The translations under genes and the position numbers were made by a program. DNA of 64,000 bases from Riemerella anatipestifer. GTDB lineage: Bacteria; Bacteroidota; Bacteroidia; Flavobacteriales; Weeksellaceae. The notes under the pieces are model-generated. The model saw nothing but the letters and a program-made list of their open reading frames with translations. It was not told where the DNA came from and did not search any database. The stretch lies in NCBI RefSeq assembly GCF_009663465.1, contig NZ_QXHU01000003.1, positions 178,958 to 242,957 of the forward strand, written 5' to 3'. Shown here one piece after another: positions 45,647-55,663 of the stretch; the stretch's first letter is position 1; each line of letters starts with the position of its first letter.

Positions 45647-46789
45647 TTAAGGGTTAAGTTTTACCCAACCTGTAGATTTACAGCCATAGAAGTTATCATC
45701 GCTATCATATACAATAGCCCCTCTATTTATATCAGAACAACTTCCTTTGGTGGTTAGTCGTAATCTAATTTTACCATTCACATCTAGCATTTCTGTTGGT
45801 TTTTCCCTTGCTAAACCTATACCTGTAAAGCCATCACGGAGAACAATAAAAGCATTACTTGCTATAGCTTGATCTCCTCCATTAGCGATTGTACTTGCTC
45901 CATTTCCTAGAACAAAAAGTTCATACTTGTTATCTTTAGTAAAAGTAGCAGTATTTCCTTCTAGTGGATCTGTATTAAAATTGTTATTCCCTAAAACAGT
46001 TGAAAATGAGGTTCGTGCTGTAATATGATTGCCTAAAGCGGTGGCATTACTACCCAAAGCAACGGCACCTCCACCTATAGCAATACCACCTCTATTACTT
46101 GCTAACGCCCAACGCCCAAGTGCAAATGAATAATCCCCCGAAGCAATTGAATGCCCCCCCATAGCTGTTGATATATATCCAGAAGCTATAGTACTCATAC
46201 CCGAAGCGAAAGAATAAGTACCAGTAGCTCCAAAATCATTTCTTTGATAACCATATGAGTAACTAAGATCCACGGCTTCTCTACCTATATCTCCATAAAT
46301 ACTAGGACTTCTCCCTACAAGTCTCCAACCTCTGTTTCCATTTTCGGTAATTTCCTCTAAACCTGTTCTAGAAAAAGTATTCCCAGAAAGCTTCATCCCC
46401 GTTCCTGCTGTATAGACTGTGTTAGTATCTGTATCTAGCATTTTTTTCCATATCCCTCCTGTTTGCTGGCTGTCCCAATAGTAATAGCCTTTGCTAGTAA
46501 TCAATGCATATTTCCCTGTTTTGTCTGATGTGTTGGTAAACGGTCCTGTAACATAAACCAAAAGTGAATGTTGCTCTGTACCTACATTTCCTGCATCGGT
46601 CATGGCTTTTACCTCTTCGGCTGTTAAACGCGGGATAATGATGCCTTTAGCTGTATCTGCACCAGCTTTACTTACCTCTAAAGTTGCTTTGGGATTAGGT
46701 GTGTTGATGCCAACTCTACCATTGTTTTGTCCGTAAACCACGAGTCCTAGACCTAAAAAGGCACATACACTTAGTTTGGTTGTTTTCAT
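45647..46789 (-). CDS. Surface protein with trimeric-autotransporter-like head repeats
   Basis: A 380-aa protein with a signal peptide (about 1-20, ending VYGQ). The flavobacterial start module NNGRVGINTPNPKATLEV follows. A central stretch (about 185-260) has YadA-head-type repeats (SFASGMSTIASGYISTAMGG, then ASGDYSFALG, ALGSNATALGN), then a second GIGLAREKPTEMLDV module and a short Cys-containing end. It is probably exported and may be an adhesin or fibre. It lies downstream of a promoter/(CA)16 module with a ~450-bp leader, which suggests that its expression varies with tract length. Confidence 0.75.
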   Translation of the reverse strand: MKTTKLSVCAFLGLGLVVYGQNNGRVGINTPNPKATLEVSKAGADTAKGIIIPRLTAEEVKAMTDAGNVGTEQHSLLVYVTGPFTNTSDKTGKYALITSKGYYYWDSQQTGGIWKKMLDTDTNTVYTAGTGMKLSGNTFSRTGLEEITENGNRGWRLVGRSPSIYGDIGREAVDLSYSYGYQRNDFGATGTYSFASGMSTIASGYISTAMGGHSIASGDYSFALGRWALASNRGGIAIGGGAVALGSNATALGNHITARTSFSTVLGNNNFNTDPLEGNTATFTKDNKYELFVLGNGASTIANGGDQAIASNAFIVLRDGFTGIGLAREKPTEMLDVNGKIRLRLTTKGSCSDINRGAIVYDSDDNFYGCKSTGWVKLNP

Positions 46790-47274
<485 letters not shown>

Positions 47275-47361
47275 ACACAATTATTTGGAACTACCAAATT
47301 TTTGTGTAAGTTTTTTTCACTTTTTTGTATGTAGTTGGTATCGTGTCGCATAAACTGGAGG

Positions 47362-47393
47362 CAAACATATCACCTTTTGTGGAAGTATGCAAA
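47362..47393 (-). promoter_or_regulatory. Promoter of the surface protein gene (CA-module copy 1)
   Basis: The minus strand reads TTTG, 20 nt, TATGTTTG. The segment from here to the tract aligns with 63833-63954 on the plus strand. Confidence 0.7.
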
Positions 47394-47511
47394 TTTTTGG
47401 AAAAAAAAGTAATAAATAGGACATAATTTTATCTCCCCCACTCTATAAAAAACAAAACTAATTTTCTTTTTGTTTCTAATGGGCTTTCTTTCGTTCCTCG
47501 TAAAAAAAGCG

Positions 47512-47519
47512 TACTTTTG
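47512..47519 (+). promoter_or_regulatory. -7 box of the lpxK operon
   Basis: TACTTTTG matches TAnnTTTG, 26 bp before ATG 47546. No clear -33 TTTG is seen. Confidence 0.45.
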
Positions 47520-47545
47520 CACACGGAAATTTGCAAGCGGACGAT

Positions 47546-48571
47546 ATGAAAAGATGGTATCTCTATCCTTTTTCCTTAATCTATCATCTAGGGACTTCTG
47601 TAAGAAACAAAATGTATGATTGGGGACTGTTGCCTTCTACTAAGTTTAATACTCCCACCATCAATGTGGGTAACCTCTCCGTAGGTGGTAGCGGGAAATC
47701 TCCAATGGTAATGCATATCGCAGAACTACTTTCAAAAAATTATCGTACGGGAGTGCTTTCTAGAGGCTATGGGCGTACGACCAAAGGCTATGGAGTTGTA
47801 AACTACAATAGTAACTATAGAACGGTGGGCGATGAAGCTATGCAGCTTTTTGAACGCTTTAAAAATCGTTTTGTAATTGGAGTAAGCGAGGATAGAGTTT
47901 TCGGGGCTAAGAAACTTATTTCTGATATGGATTTAGATGTGCTAGTGCTAGATGATGCATTTCAGCACCGCCGAATCAACACAGGGCTTAACATCTTAAT
48001 GACCGACTACAACGACCCTTACTTTAAAGACTTTATTCTTCCTGCAGGGAATTTAAGGGAGAGCCGAAACGGAATGAAAAGGGCTCATATCATCGTAGTT
48101 TCTAAGTGTCCTGCTAATATTACTGAGGAAAAAAAACAATACTACATTTCTAGAATAAGCCCTAAACATTACCAAAAGGTATTTTTCTCCACCATCAATT
48201 ATGATGAAACGGTGTTCTCCAAAACACAATCTTTACCAGATAATAATTTGGCTTATTACGATATATTAGTCATTACAGGAATTGCCAATCCAACGCCTTT
48301 CCTAGAACATCTGAATAGATTTGCTAAGAAAGTAAAGCACCTTAAATTTAAAGACCACCACAGTTTTACAGATGCTGATGTGCAAAAAATAATCTCCGAG
48401 TATAAAAAAATGGGAGATTATAAGATGATACTTACCACAGAAAAAGATTTTGTAAGGCTAAAAACTTTTGAATATCTAAGTGATAAATTATATTACTGGC
48501 CTATCAATGTAGAAATGGATAAGCTAGAGGAGTTTAACAAAATAATACTGAATTATGTTAGAAAAATTTAA
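47546..48571 (+). CDS. lpxK: Tetraacyldisaccharide 4'-kinase
   Basis: A 341-aa inner-membrane-associated kinase that phosphorylates the lipid A precursor. The family start PFSLIYHLGTSVRN and the Walker A-like loop VGNLSVGGSGKSPM (about 38-51) are clear, then DDAFQHR (about 139-145). I chose ATG 47546 over the upstream TTG 47531 because it gives the normal LpxK start and lies right after the -7 box. The 3' end overlaps the next gene by 17 bp, suggesting translational coupling. Confidence 0.94.
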   Translation: MKRWYLYPFSLIYHLGTSVRNKMYDWGLLPSTKFNTPTINVGNLSVGGSGKSPMVMHIAELLSKNYRTGVLSRGYGRTTKGYGVVNYNSNYRTVGDEAMQLFERFKNRFVIGVSEDRVFGAKKLISDMDLDVLVLDDAFQHRRINTGLNILMTDYNDPYFKDFILPAGNLRESRNGMKRAHIIVVSKCPANITEEKKQYYISRISPKHYQKVFFSTINYDETVFSKTQSLPDNNLAYYDILVITGIANPTPFLEHLNRFAKKVKHLKFKDHHSFTDADVQKIISEYKKMGDYKMILTTEKDFVRLKTFEYLSDKLYYWPINVEMDKLEEFNKIILNYVRKI

Positions 48572-49367
48572 AGAAACTGCAGCGTTCATTAAGAACATTA
48601 TTGGAGATACACCAGACTTTGCTATCGTGCTAGGCTCTGGATTAGGTAAATTAAAAGACGAAGTAGAGGCAATCCACACTTTGGATTATGCTGATATTCC
48701 TAACTTTCCTCAAACTACAGTAGTTGGGCACGGAGGTAGCTTAATCTACGGTATGCTAGAAGGTAAGAAAGTGCTTATGATGAGCGGAAGATTCCACTAC
48801 TACGAGGGACATTCTATTGAGACGGTAACTTTCCCTTTCCGTGTGTTCCACTTATTAGGAATTAAAAATCTAATCGTGTCTAATGCTTCGGGTGGGGTAA
48901 ATCCTAACTTTAAAGTGGCTGATGTGATGCTGATTAACGACCACATCAATATGATGCCAGAACACCCATTAAGAGGTAAAAATATAGATGAATTAGGACC
49001 TCGTTTCGTAGATATGAGTGAGCCTTATAACAAAAAAATGTTGAGCATCGCTGAAGAAGTAGCAAAAGAGAATAACATCACGGTACACCAAGGGGTTTAT
49101 GTAGCTCTGCAAGGACCTACTTTTGAAACACCTGCTGAATACGGGTTAATTCGTGCTATTGGTGGTGATGCTGTGGGTATGAGTACCGTGCCTGAAGTTA
49201 TTGTAGCAAAACATCAAGGTATGGATGTATTTGGTATTTCTATCATTACCGATTTAGGCGGACCAGAAATTGCGTTCAATGTTTCTCACGAGGAAGTTTT
49301 AGAAGCGGCTAACAAAGCAATGCCTAATGTAATCAAAATTGTAAAAGGCTTAGTAAAGAATTACTAA
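48555..49367 (+). CDS. Purine-nucleoside phosphorylase
   Basis: A 270-aa protein of the trimeric (PNP/MTAP) type. Blocks: VLGSGLG (about 25-31, phosphate), VVGHGGSLI, MSGRFHYYEGH (about 76-86), NASGGVN (about 110-116) and GPTFETPAEY with the base-specific GGDAVGMSTVPE. It splits purine nucleosides to bases for salvage. It is second in the operon with lpxK. Confidence 0.93.
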   Translation: MLEKFKETAAFIKNIIGDTPDFAIVLGSGLGKLKDEVEAIHTLDYADIPNFPQTTVVGHGGSLIYGMLEGKKVLMMSGRFHYYEGHSIETVTFPFRVFHLLGIKNLIVSNASGGVNPNFKVADVMLINDHINMMPEHPLRGKNIDELGPRFVDMSEPYNKKMLSIAEEVAKENNITVHQGVYVALQGPTFETPAEYGLIRAIGGDAVGMSTVPEVIVAKHQGMDVFGISIITDLGGPEIAFNVSHEEVLEAANKAMPNVIKIVKGLVKNY

Positions 49368-49388
49368 GAAAAAAGTAAATGATTAGCT

Positions 49389-49422
49389 AAGAGACTGTAC
49401 TTGTTGCAGTCTCTTTTTTTTA
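49389..49422 (+). terminator. Terminator of the lpxK-PNP operon
   Basis: Stem AGAGACTG / CAGTCTCT with a 9-base loop and a long T run. Confidence 0.9.
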
Positions 49423-49492
49423 TTGCTAAAAAGATAATAACAAGTTTTTAACATTGTAGCTCTATAAAACATAAAACCACTATCTTTGCCCT

Positions 49493-51064
49493 ATGGCACA
49501 AAAGGAAACATTATCATCTTTAGTCAACGGTAATTTTGCGAAGGAACTCTCTATTTCTCAAGGCAAAATGCCACCCAATGCAGTAGATTTAGAAAGACTG
49601 GTTATAGGAGCTTTTCTTATTGATAAAAAGGCACTTGATAATACTTACGATTTACTCACGCCTGAGGTATTTTACGACCCTAGACATCAGGAGATTTACC
49701 GTATCATCATTAAGTTATTTGGCGACAATACACCGATAGACATTCTAACGGTAATCCAAGAATTAAAGAAGCAAGAAAAACTTAATTTGGCTGGTGGGGA
49801 CGCTTACATCATAGATTTAACCACAGGCATCAGTTCTTCTGCCCATATAGAATATCACGCAAGAGTTATCCTAGAAAAATACATTTTAAGGTCGCTCATC
49901 AATGTATCTGCAAATGTGATAGATAATTCTTACAAAGAATCTACAGATGTATTTGAACTTTTAGACCGTGCCGAGCAATCTTTCTTTGAAATTACCAACG
50001 GAACGATAAAAAAAGGCTTTGATACCGCTAGTTCTTTAGTAAGTGAAGCCATTGAAAAAATTAAATCTCTTAAAGATAAAGAAGGGCTTTCGGGTATTCC
50101 TTCGGGATTTACCCAACTTGATAAGGAAACAGGAGGTTGGCAAAACTCGGATTTGATTATCATAGCGGCTCGTCCTGGTATGGGTAAAACGGCGTTTATC
50201 CTTTCTATGGCTAGAAATATTGCAGTGGAACATCAAATTCCTATTGCTGTATTTTCGTTAGAGATGGCATCAGTGCAGCTTATTACCAGAATGATTTCTT
50301 CCGAGACAGGGATTTCCTCTGAAAAATTAAGAAAAGGTCAAATGAGCGATGAAGAATGGCAACGCCTTTTTAACAATGTTGCCGCTTTAGAGAACGCTCC
50401 ACTTTATATAGATGAAACACCAGCTCTCTCCATTTTTGACTTTAGAGCAAAGTGCCGAAGACTTGTAATGCAGCACGGCGTGAGAATCATTATGGTGGAT
50501 TATTTACAGCTGATGACTGCAAACTCTGGAAAAGGTGGCACAAGGGAGCAAGAAATTTCTACCATATCCCGTTCACTAAAAGCCATCGCAAAGGAACTTA
50601 ATGTGCCTATTATAGCTTTATCACAGCTTTCTAGAACGGTGGAAACTCGTCCTAATAAACGCCCTCAACTTTCTGATTTAAGGGAATCTGGTGCGATAGA
50701 GCAAGATGCAGATATTGTATCCTTTATCTTCCGTCCAGAATATTACAAGATAGATTTTTGGGATAACGATGAAGAAGGAGCACAAACCAGCACTACCAAC
50801 CAAGCCGAAATTATTTTAGCAAAACACCGTAATGGTGCCACGGGCGAAGTAAGGCTTTCTTTCTTTAAAGAAATTGCCAAGTTTGCGGATTTAGATTTAT
50901 ACGGCGGTTACGAAAGTTCTAATTTTGGACAAATGGATAATAATCCTAGCGGATTTGAAAGCATCAAAACTACCATACAACCAAGTGCTGCATTTGATAT
51001 TCCAGATAATATTTCTGGGTCTTCTATGAATGAGATTGACGATTATGACGATATGCCATTCTAA
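49493..51064 (+). CDS. dnaB: Replicative DNA helicase
   Basis: A 523-aa protein. It has an N-terminal DnaB domain (about 25-130) and a RecA-like C-terminal domain with Walker A ARPGMGKTAF (about 224-233), Walker B VDYLQL and the arginine finger region RESGAIEQDADI. It unwinds DNA at the replication fork. No intein. The tail is acidic and loosely conserved. rnhA starts directly at the base after its stop. Confidence 0.96.
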   Translation: MAQKETLSSLVNGNFAKELSISQGKMPPNAVDLERLVIGAFLIDKKALDNTYDLLTPEVFYDPRHQEIYRIIIKLFGDNTPIDILTVIQELKKQEKLNLAGGDAYIIDLTTGISSSAHIEYHARVILEKYILRSLINVSANVIDNSYKESTDVFELLDRAEQSFFEITNGTIKKGFDTASSLVSEAIEKIKSLKDKEGLSGIPSGFTQLDKETGGWQNSDLIIIAARPGMGKTAFILSMARNIAVEHQIPIAVFSLEMASVQLITRMISSETGISSEKLRKGQMSDEEWQRLFNNVAALENAPLYIDETPALSIFDFRAKCRRLVMQHGVRIIMVDYLQLMTANSGKGGTREQEISTISRSLKAIAKELNVPIIALSQLSRTVETRPNKRPQLSDLRESGAIEQDADIVSFIFRPEYYKIDFWDNDEEGAQTSTTNQAEIILAKHRNGATGEVRLSFFKEIAKFADLDLYGGYESSNFGQMDNNPSGFESIKTTIQPSAAFDIPDNISGSSMNEIDDYDDMPF

Positions 51065-51544
51065 ATGAAGATTGACATCTACACAGACGGAGCCTGTAGC
51101 GGAAATCCAGGCAAAGGTGGCTATGGAATTATTATGCGAGTTTCTGGACTGAACTATGAGAAAGCATTTTCGCAAGGGTTTAGAAAAACGACTAATAACC
51201 GTATGGAATTATTGGCGGTTATTGTAGCATTAGAAAAACTTAAAAACAACGAAAACGAAGTTCATATCTATACCGATAGCAAGTATGTCGCCGATGCCAT
51301 TAACCAAAAGTGGCTGTATGGTTGGATAAAAAAAGGATTTAATAAAGTTAAAAATCCTGATTTGTGGCAAAGGTTAGTCCCTTTGATGAGAATGCACAAC
51401 CCAACTTTCCATTGGATTAAAGGGCATAACGGACACCCTGATAATGAACGCTGCGATAGGCTAGCCGTAGCCGCTGCAAATGCTCCTACACTAGAAATAG
51501 ACAAGGGTTACGAAGAAAACGCAACCCTTAACTCATTGTTTTAG
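51065..51544 (+). CDS. rnhA: Ribonuclease HI
   Basis: A 159-aa protein with the four catalytic carboxylates visible in YTDGACSGNPG (Asp 7 or 8), NRMELLAV (Glu), YTDSKYV (Asp) and NERCDRLA (Asp). It removes RNA from RNA-DNA hybrids. It is fused to the dnaB transcript with no gap. Confidence 0.95.
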   Translation: MKIDIYTDGACSGNPGKGGYGIIMRVSGLNYEKAFSQGFRKTTNNRMELLAVIVALEKLKNNENEVHIYTDSKYVADAINQKWLYGWIKKGFNKVKNPDLWQRLVPLMRMHNPTFHWIKGHNGHPDNERCDRLAVAAANAPTLEIDKGYEENATLNSLF

Positions 51545-51562
51545 TATTTTATCCTTTATAAT

Positions 51563-52255
51563 TTAATCTAGCTGAAATTTAACATTAACAAAAGTCTCGT
51601 ACTTGATTTTATTAAACTCTATATCAATAGGAGCTTCTGAAGTAGCATCATAGCTTTCCACTGCTTTTGCGGAACGCATCATCATAGGACTTACTTGAGG
51701 ATAGGCATTATTTTCATCGGAAATAAAGATAGCTTTACCCAATTTTTGATTTAAAGCTTTTACCATTCGTTCTGCTGTTAGTCTGGATTTTAAAACGGCT
51801 TTACTCTTTAGGGCTAACAAAAGTTCTTCTTCTTTGGTGTATTCTAGTTTAGAGATGTTCACATTAGAAATGCCTTGCTCTTCTAGTGCCATCAAGGCTT
51901 TACCCGCCGTAACCGCATTACGTACAATGAGAGAGTAGTTCTTTTGTTTAATAATGTTTTGACCTTTTAAGAAGTATGTTTTAAACCCACTAGATAAACC
52001 ATTAAGAGATAAATCTTTTTCGGTATTGATGCCTAGCTTTTTAAGGGCACCTTCCATTCTTTTTTCTTGTTCTTCTACCGATATTTTGTTTTTAGTATCG
52101 GCTTCATTGAGGTTAATGTTAATGGTTATTTTATCAGGTATTACTAGCGTATCTGCTTTGCCTGAAGTTTCTAAATAAGGTTGGTCTAAAAAGTTCTTCT
52201 GCCCAAAAATAAACTGTCCGCAGAATAGCATAAGGATTAAAAATAAATGTTTCAT
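51563..52255 (-). CDS. SIMPL-domain (DUF541) secreted protein
   Basis: A 230-aa protein with a signal peptide (about 1-18, FIFGQ). The SIMPL/DUF541 body follows (about 30-228, ETSGKADTLVIPDKITININL and FVNVKFQLD ends). Family members are periplasmic or outer-membrane proteins with an unclear role in stress. It is convergent with rnhA. Confidence 0.85.
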   Translation of the reverse strand: MKHLFLILMLFCGQFIFGQKNFLDQPYLETSGKADTLVIPDKITININLNEADTKNKISVEEQEKRMEGALKKLGINTEKDLSLNGLSSGFKTYFLKGQNIIKQKNYSLIVRNAVTAGKALMALEEQGISNVNISKLEYTKEEELLLALKSKAVLKSRLTAERMVKALNQKLGKAIFISDENNAYPQVSPMMMRSAKAVESYDATSEAPIDIEFNKIKYETFVNVKFQLD

Positions 52256-52582
52256 AATTTTGTTTTAGCTCCTCCGTATCAAATAATATGCCGAGGACTT
52301 GGGTTTATTTTTTTTCATAGGTATTGATAGTAATTCTTTTTTATTTTACGTAGTATTTGTGGAAGAATATTATTTATATAACCAAGATTTTATTTCATAA
52401 TCGTAAGAATATAAATTACAATCATTAGAATAAAAAAACATTTATTAAATTTGAAGCCTTGAGATTATGGATTTTAAATATTTTAGATATCATACTTAAA
52501 AGTGTCATTTATTTTGAAACATTATTATAAATTGTATTGTTTTCGGTAATTTTTGAATTTTAAGATAAATTTTATTTTTTCA
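52256..52582. other. AT-rich intergenic stretch
   Basis: It separates divergent genes. I see no clear consensus promoter, hairpin or ORF. Confidence 0.4.
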
Positions 52583-53296
52583 ATGAGAAAAGCATATTTA
52601 ACAGTTGTTTTTATTATTCTTCCTATTTGTGTTTTTTCGCAAAATAAAGAACTAATAAAAGAGAAAGTTTTAGATAGCCTCAATCTGTCAAAAGAAAGTG
52701 AACAAAATTGGGAGAGTTATAAAAAAGCGCTTCAAATCTATCCTTTAAATAAAGATTTTGATGGGACAGTGGAAGGTTCCTATTTAAAAAATAAGGAAAA
52801 TATATTATTTAAAGGTCATGTTAAGTCTAGAAATGAATTACTAAAAATTAAAATTGAAAGTGAAGACGGACAAAGGAAAACAAGTATCACATTAAAAGAG
52901 GGGCTTGTAGAAATATTAAGGGCTGCAAAATATATTTTTAATTTCTCTAATTCTAAATCGGTTCCTTACAAAGAATATGTTAAGCGAAAAAGCGATAATC
53001 AGTGGTGTTTTTATAATATTTCTAATGTATCAAAAGAAAATTTAGGAATAAACAAAGAAAAAAACACAGGTAGATGCGTGAGTATTGATAACGATGGTGC
53101 TATATACAAAATAGAATCTTTTGTTTCTCCAAAAACTTCAGATGAAAAAGATAAAGATTTAGTTCATAATCATAATTTTACTATAGAATTTGAAAGAGAT
53201 AATGACTCTTTGGTCTTTAGTAAATTTAGTTGTGTAGTTATGAACTATATAAGTGATAATCAGATTAAGTTTATTATAAACTTTAAATCAAAGTAG
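52583..53296 (+). CDS. Secreted protein of unknown function
   Basis: A 237-aa protein from ATG 52583 with a signal peptide (about 1-20, YLTVVFIILPICVFSQ). The mature part is charged and rich in Lys, Asn and Ser, with no recognised domain. DNA is markedly AT-rich relative to neighbours, which suggests recent acquisition or weak constraint. The TTG at 52553 is rejected because it places ten hydrophobic residues before the true signal. Confidence 0.6.
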   Translation: MRKAYLTVVFIILPICVFSQNKELIKEKVLDSLNLSKESEQNWESYKKALQIYPLNKDFDGTVEGSYLKNKENILFKGHVKSRNELLKIKIESEDGQRKTSITLKEGLVEILRAAKYIFNFSNSKSVPYKEYVKRKSDNQWCFYNISNVSKENLGINKEKNTGRCVSIDNDGAIYKIESFVSPKTSDEKDKDLVHNHNFTIEFERDNDSLVFSKFSCVVMNYISDNQIKFIINFKSK

Positions 53297-53558
53297 AATT
53301 CCTCTATCAATAGAGCTTTTACTCATTCCTTATTATGATAACTATAGAACAATTAAACATGCAAAAATATTAATCTATTTTAGTTATAGTGAAATAATTT
53401 CCCAATAATTAAGTGTGAATTTAAGATAGTTTGAAAATTTGTAAAGAACAACCGAACCAAGGTTATTGTGCTTCTCAAGAACAGGACTCTACATTATTTT
53501 ATTATAAGAAAAAAATACACAACAAACAATTCATATAAATCATTGCACTAAAAATAAA
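53297..53558. other. AT-rich intergenic stretch
   Basis: Nothing recognised before the tRNA terminator. Confidence 0.4.
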
Positions 53559-53590
53559 AAAAGCAACCAGTTTTTTCGACTGATTGCTTT
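53559..53590 (-). terminator. Terminator of tRNA-Gln
   Basis: Minus-strand stem AGCAATCAGT / ACTGGTTGCT with a 7-base loop and a T run. Confidence 0.85.
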
Positions 53591-53596
53591 CGAATG

Positions 53597-53669
53597 TAGA
53601 CCCACAGGGACTCGAACCCCGAATAACAGAACCAAAATCTGCTGTGTTGCCAATTACACCATGGGTCTA
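53597..53669 (-). tRNA. tRNA-Gln (anticodon TTG)
   Basis: A 73-nt cloverleaf. Acceptor TAGACCC / GGGTCTA, D-loop with GGTGTAATTGGC, anticodon loop TTTTGGT giving UUG, and T-loop GGGGTTCGAGTCCCT. The CCA end is not encoded. Confidence 0.95.
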
Positions 53670-53800
53670 TAGGTGTATTGTTTTTCAGTGGTGCAAATTT
53701 ACAACTTTTTTCATTTCTTGCAAAAAAAACATACAAAACCTTTCTTATTTTTATTTAAAATATTGGTTTTCAGTTTTATTTTTTTATTATTATTTTCTTC

Positions 53801-53832
53801 TTTGGTGTTTATAATATCAAGTTGTATCTTTG
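53801..53832 (+). promoter_or_regulatory. Promoter of the HMG-CoA reductase operon
   Basis: TTTG, 20 nt, TATCTTTG, ending 20 bp before ATG 53853. Its position rules out the longer reading of the gene. Confidence 0.75.
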
Positions 53833-53852
53833 ATACCTCAAAATTAAGAGCT

Positions 53853-55181
53853 ATGAATCATCAGCCTGTAGAAGGATTTTCTAAATTAAATAAACAAAAT
53901 AAAATAGAATGGACTGTTAATGAGTATTTGGAAGGTAATAAAGAATATATCAAAATACTCCAACAATATTGGAATGACAATCAAGATTTACAAAAACTCC
54001 ATGATGAGTTCTCAGAGAACACTATTTCCAACTTTTATATGCCTTATGGTATCGCTCCAAATTTCTTAATAGACGGAAAGTTATTAGCACTTCCTATGGC
54101 AGTAGAAGAGAGTTCGGTAGTGGCAGCAGCTTCTAAAGCGGCTAAGTTTTGGCTTAACAAAGGGGGCTTCAAAACCACTATTATTGACACTAAAAAACTA
54201 GGACATACTCATTTTATATTAAAAGCAGAACCTCACAAGATTAGACATTTTTTCAACTTTAATCTTAGACAAAAACTATTTGAAGCAACCCAAGACATCA
54301 CCAAAAATATGAGAAATAGAGGTGGTGGTATTTTGGATATAGAGTTGGTGGATAAGACTTCAGAAATGAACGATTACTACCAACTTAAAGCTAGTTTTGA
54401 CACTAAAGACTCTATGGGAGCTAACTTTATCAACTCTTGTTTAGAGCAATTTGGTAAAACGCTTAAAGAAGAAATTAACCTTTCTGCTGATTTCACAGAG
54501 GACGAAAAACAATCTCTTCAAGTGGTAATGAATATTCTATCTAATTTTACGCCTGATTGTATTGTTAGAGCGGAGGTTTCTTGTAATATAGAGGATTTGA
54601 AAGACGATAGCGGTATTTCTCCTGAAGAGTTTGCGTGGAAGTTTAAACAAGCCGTTGCTATCGCTGAAATAGAGCCATACAGAGCGACCACTCATAATAA
54701 AGGGATTATGAATGGTGTAGATGCGGTAGTTATAGCTACAGGAAACGATTTCAGAGCTACGGAAGCTTGTGCTCACGCCTACGCTGCCCGTAACGGAAAA
54801 TACAGTTCACTCACGCATTGTACTACCGATAACGGAATATTCAGATTTTGGATAGATTTGCCTATTTCAGTAGGTGTTGTAGGGGGACTTACAAATCTGC
54901 ACCCATTGGTTAAATTCTCGTTAGCGTTATTAGGCAAACCTTCTGCTCAGGAGCTTATGAGTATTTTGGCTGTGTCTGGGTTGGCTCAAAACTTTGCCGC
55001 TCTTCGCTCGTTGGTAACAACAGGAATTCAAAAAGGACATATGAAGATGCATCTTTTTAATATCCTTAATCAGTTTGGGGCAACCGAAGAAGAAAAATCT
55101 TATTTTGTGAACTATTTTAAAGATAAAACGGTAAGCCACCACGAAGTCATCACAGAACTCAACAAGCTAAGAGGAAAATAA
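53853..55181 (+). CDS. Class II hydroxymethylglutaryl-CoA reductase
   Basis: A 442-aa enzyme. Blocks: MAVEESSVVAAASKAAKFW (about 91-109, catalytic Glu), VVIATGNDFRATEA (about 286-299, with Asp), and the C-terminal His region HMKMHL. It converts HMG-CoA to mevalonate for isoprenoid synthesis, which Flavobacteriia make through the mevalonate route. I chose ATG 53853 because the longer frame back to 53673 runs through the promoter and encodes an unlikely hydrophobic leader. DUF423 follows 7 bp later. Confidence 0.93.
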   Translation: MNHQPVEGFSKLNKQNKIEWTVNEYLEGNKEYIKILQQYWNDNQDLQKLHDEFSENTISNFYMPYGIAPNFLIDGKLLALPMAVEESSVVAAASKAAKFWLNKGGFKTTIIDTKKLGHTHFILKAEPHKIRHFFNFNLRQKLFEATQDITKNMRNRGGGILDIELVDKTSEMNDYYQLKASFDTKDSMGANFINSCLEQFGKTLKEEINLSADFTEDEKQSLQVVMNILSNFTPDCIVRAEVSCNIEDLKDDSGISPEEFAWKFKQAVAIAEIEPYRATTHNKGIMNGVDAVVIATGNDFRATEACAHAYAARNGKYSSLTHCTTDNGIFRFWIDLPISVGVVGGLTNLHPLVKFSLALLGKPSAQELMSILAVSGLAQNFAALRSLVTTGIQKGHMKMHLFNILNQFGATEEEKSYFVNYFKDKTVSHHEVITELNKLRGK

Positions 55182-55188
55182 GAAAAGT

Positions 55189-55578
55189 ATGAAAACATTT
55201 ACACTCATTGTAGGGGGTATCTATGGACTAACGTCTGTGATTTTAGGAGCTTTTGGGGCTCATGCTTTCAAAAAGATTTTAAGCGTAGAAAAATTGGCAA
55301 GTTTTGAAACAGGAGTAAAGTATCAAATGTACTCTGCTCTATTTCTTTTAGTAATTGGTTTTTTTCTAAAATTCGATAATGGGTTAGAAAAGTGGACATC
55401 ATTGCTAATGATAATAGGCACTTTTTTATTCTCTGTGAGTATTTATTTCTTAGCTTTTCAAGAAGTTTGGGGCGTTAGTTTAAGGTTTTTAGGTCCTGTT
55501 ACGCCATTAGGAGGACTGTGTATGATTATTAGTTGGGCAATGCTCATTACGCTAGTAGCAAGGGCTAAAGTAGGGTAA
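55189..55578 (+). CDS. DUF423 membrane protein (YgdD-like)
   Basis: A 129-aa protein with four membrane helices. The signature GAFGAHAFKK (about 21-30) and GGLCMIISW near the end place it in DUF423. Function unknown. It is co-transcribed with HMG-CoA reductase. Confidence 0.88.
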   Translation: MKTFTLIVGGIYGLTSVILGAFGAHAFKKILSVEKLASFETGVKYQMYSALFLLVIGFFLKFDNGLEKWTSLLMIIGTFLFSVSIYFLAFQEVWGVSLRFLGPVTPLGGLCMIISWAMLITLVARAKVG

Positions 55579-55663
55579 ACAAAAAAGATTTCTATCTTCC
55601 AAAGATTTTCTTTAAATTTGTAACTGTTTATAAAATCGTAAAATTTAATACAAAAATATATTT

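Noticed and set aside
53673..53852. A longer N-terminus for HMG-CoA reductase, with a hydrophobic leader.
   Set aside because: It runs across the consensus promoter at 53801-53832; class II enzymes are soluble and start like the ATG at 53853.
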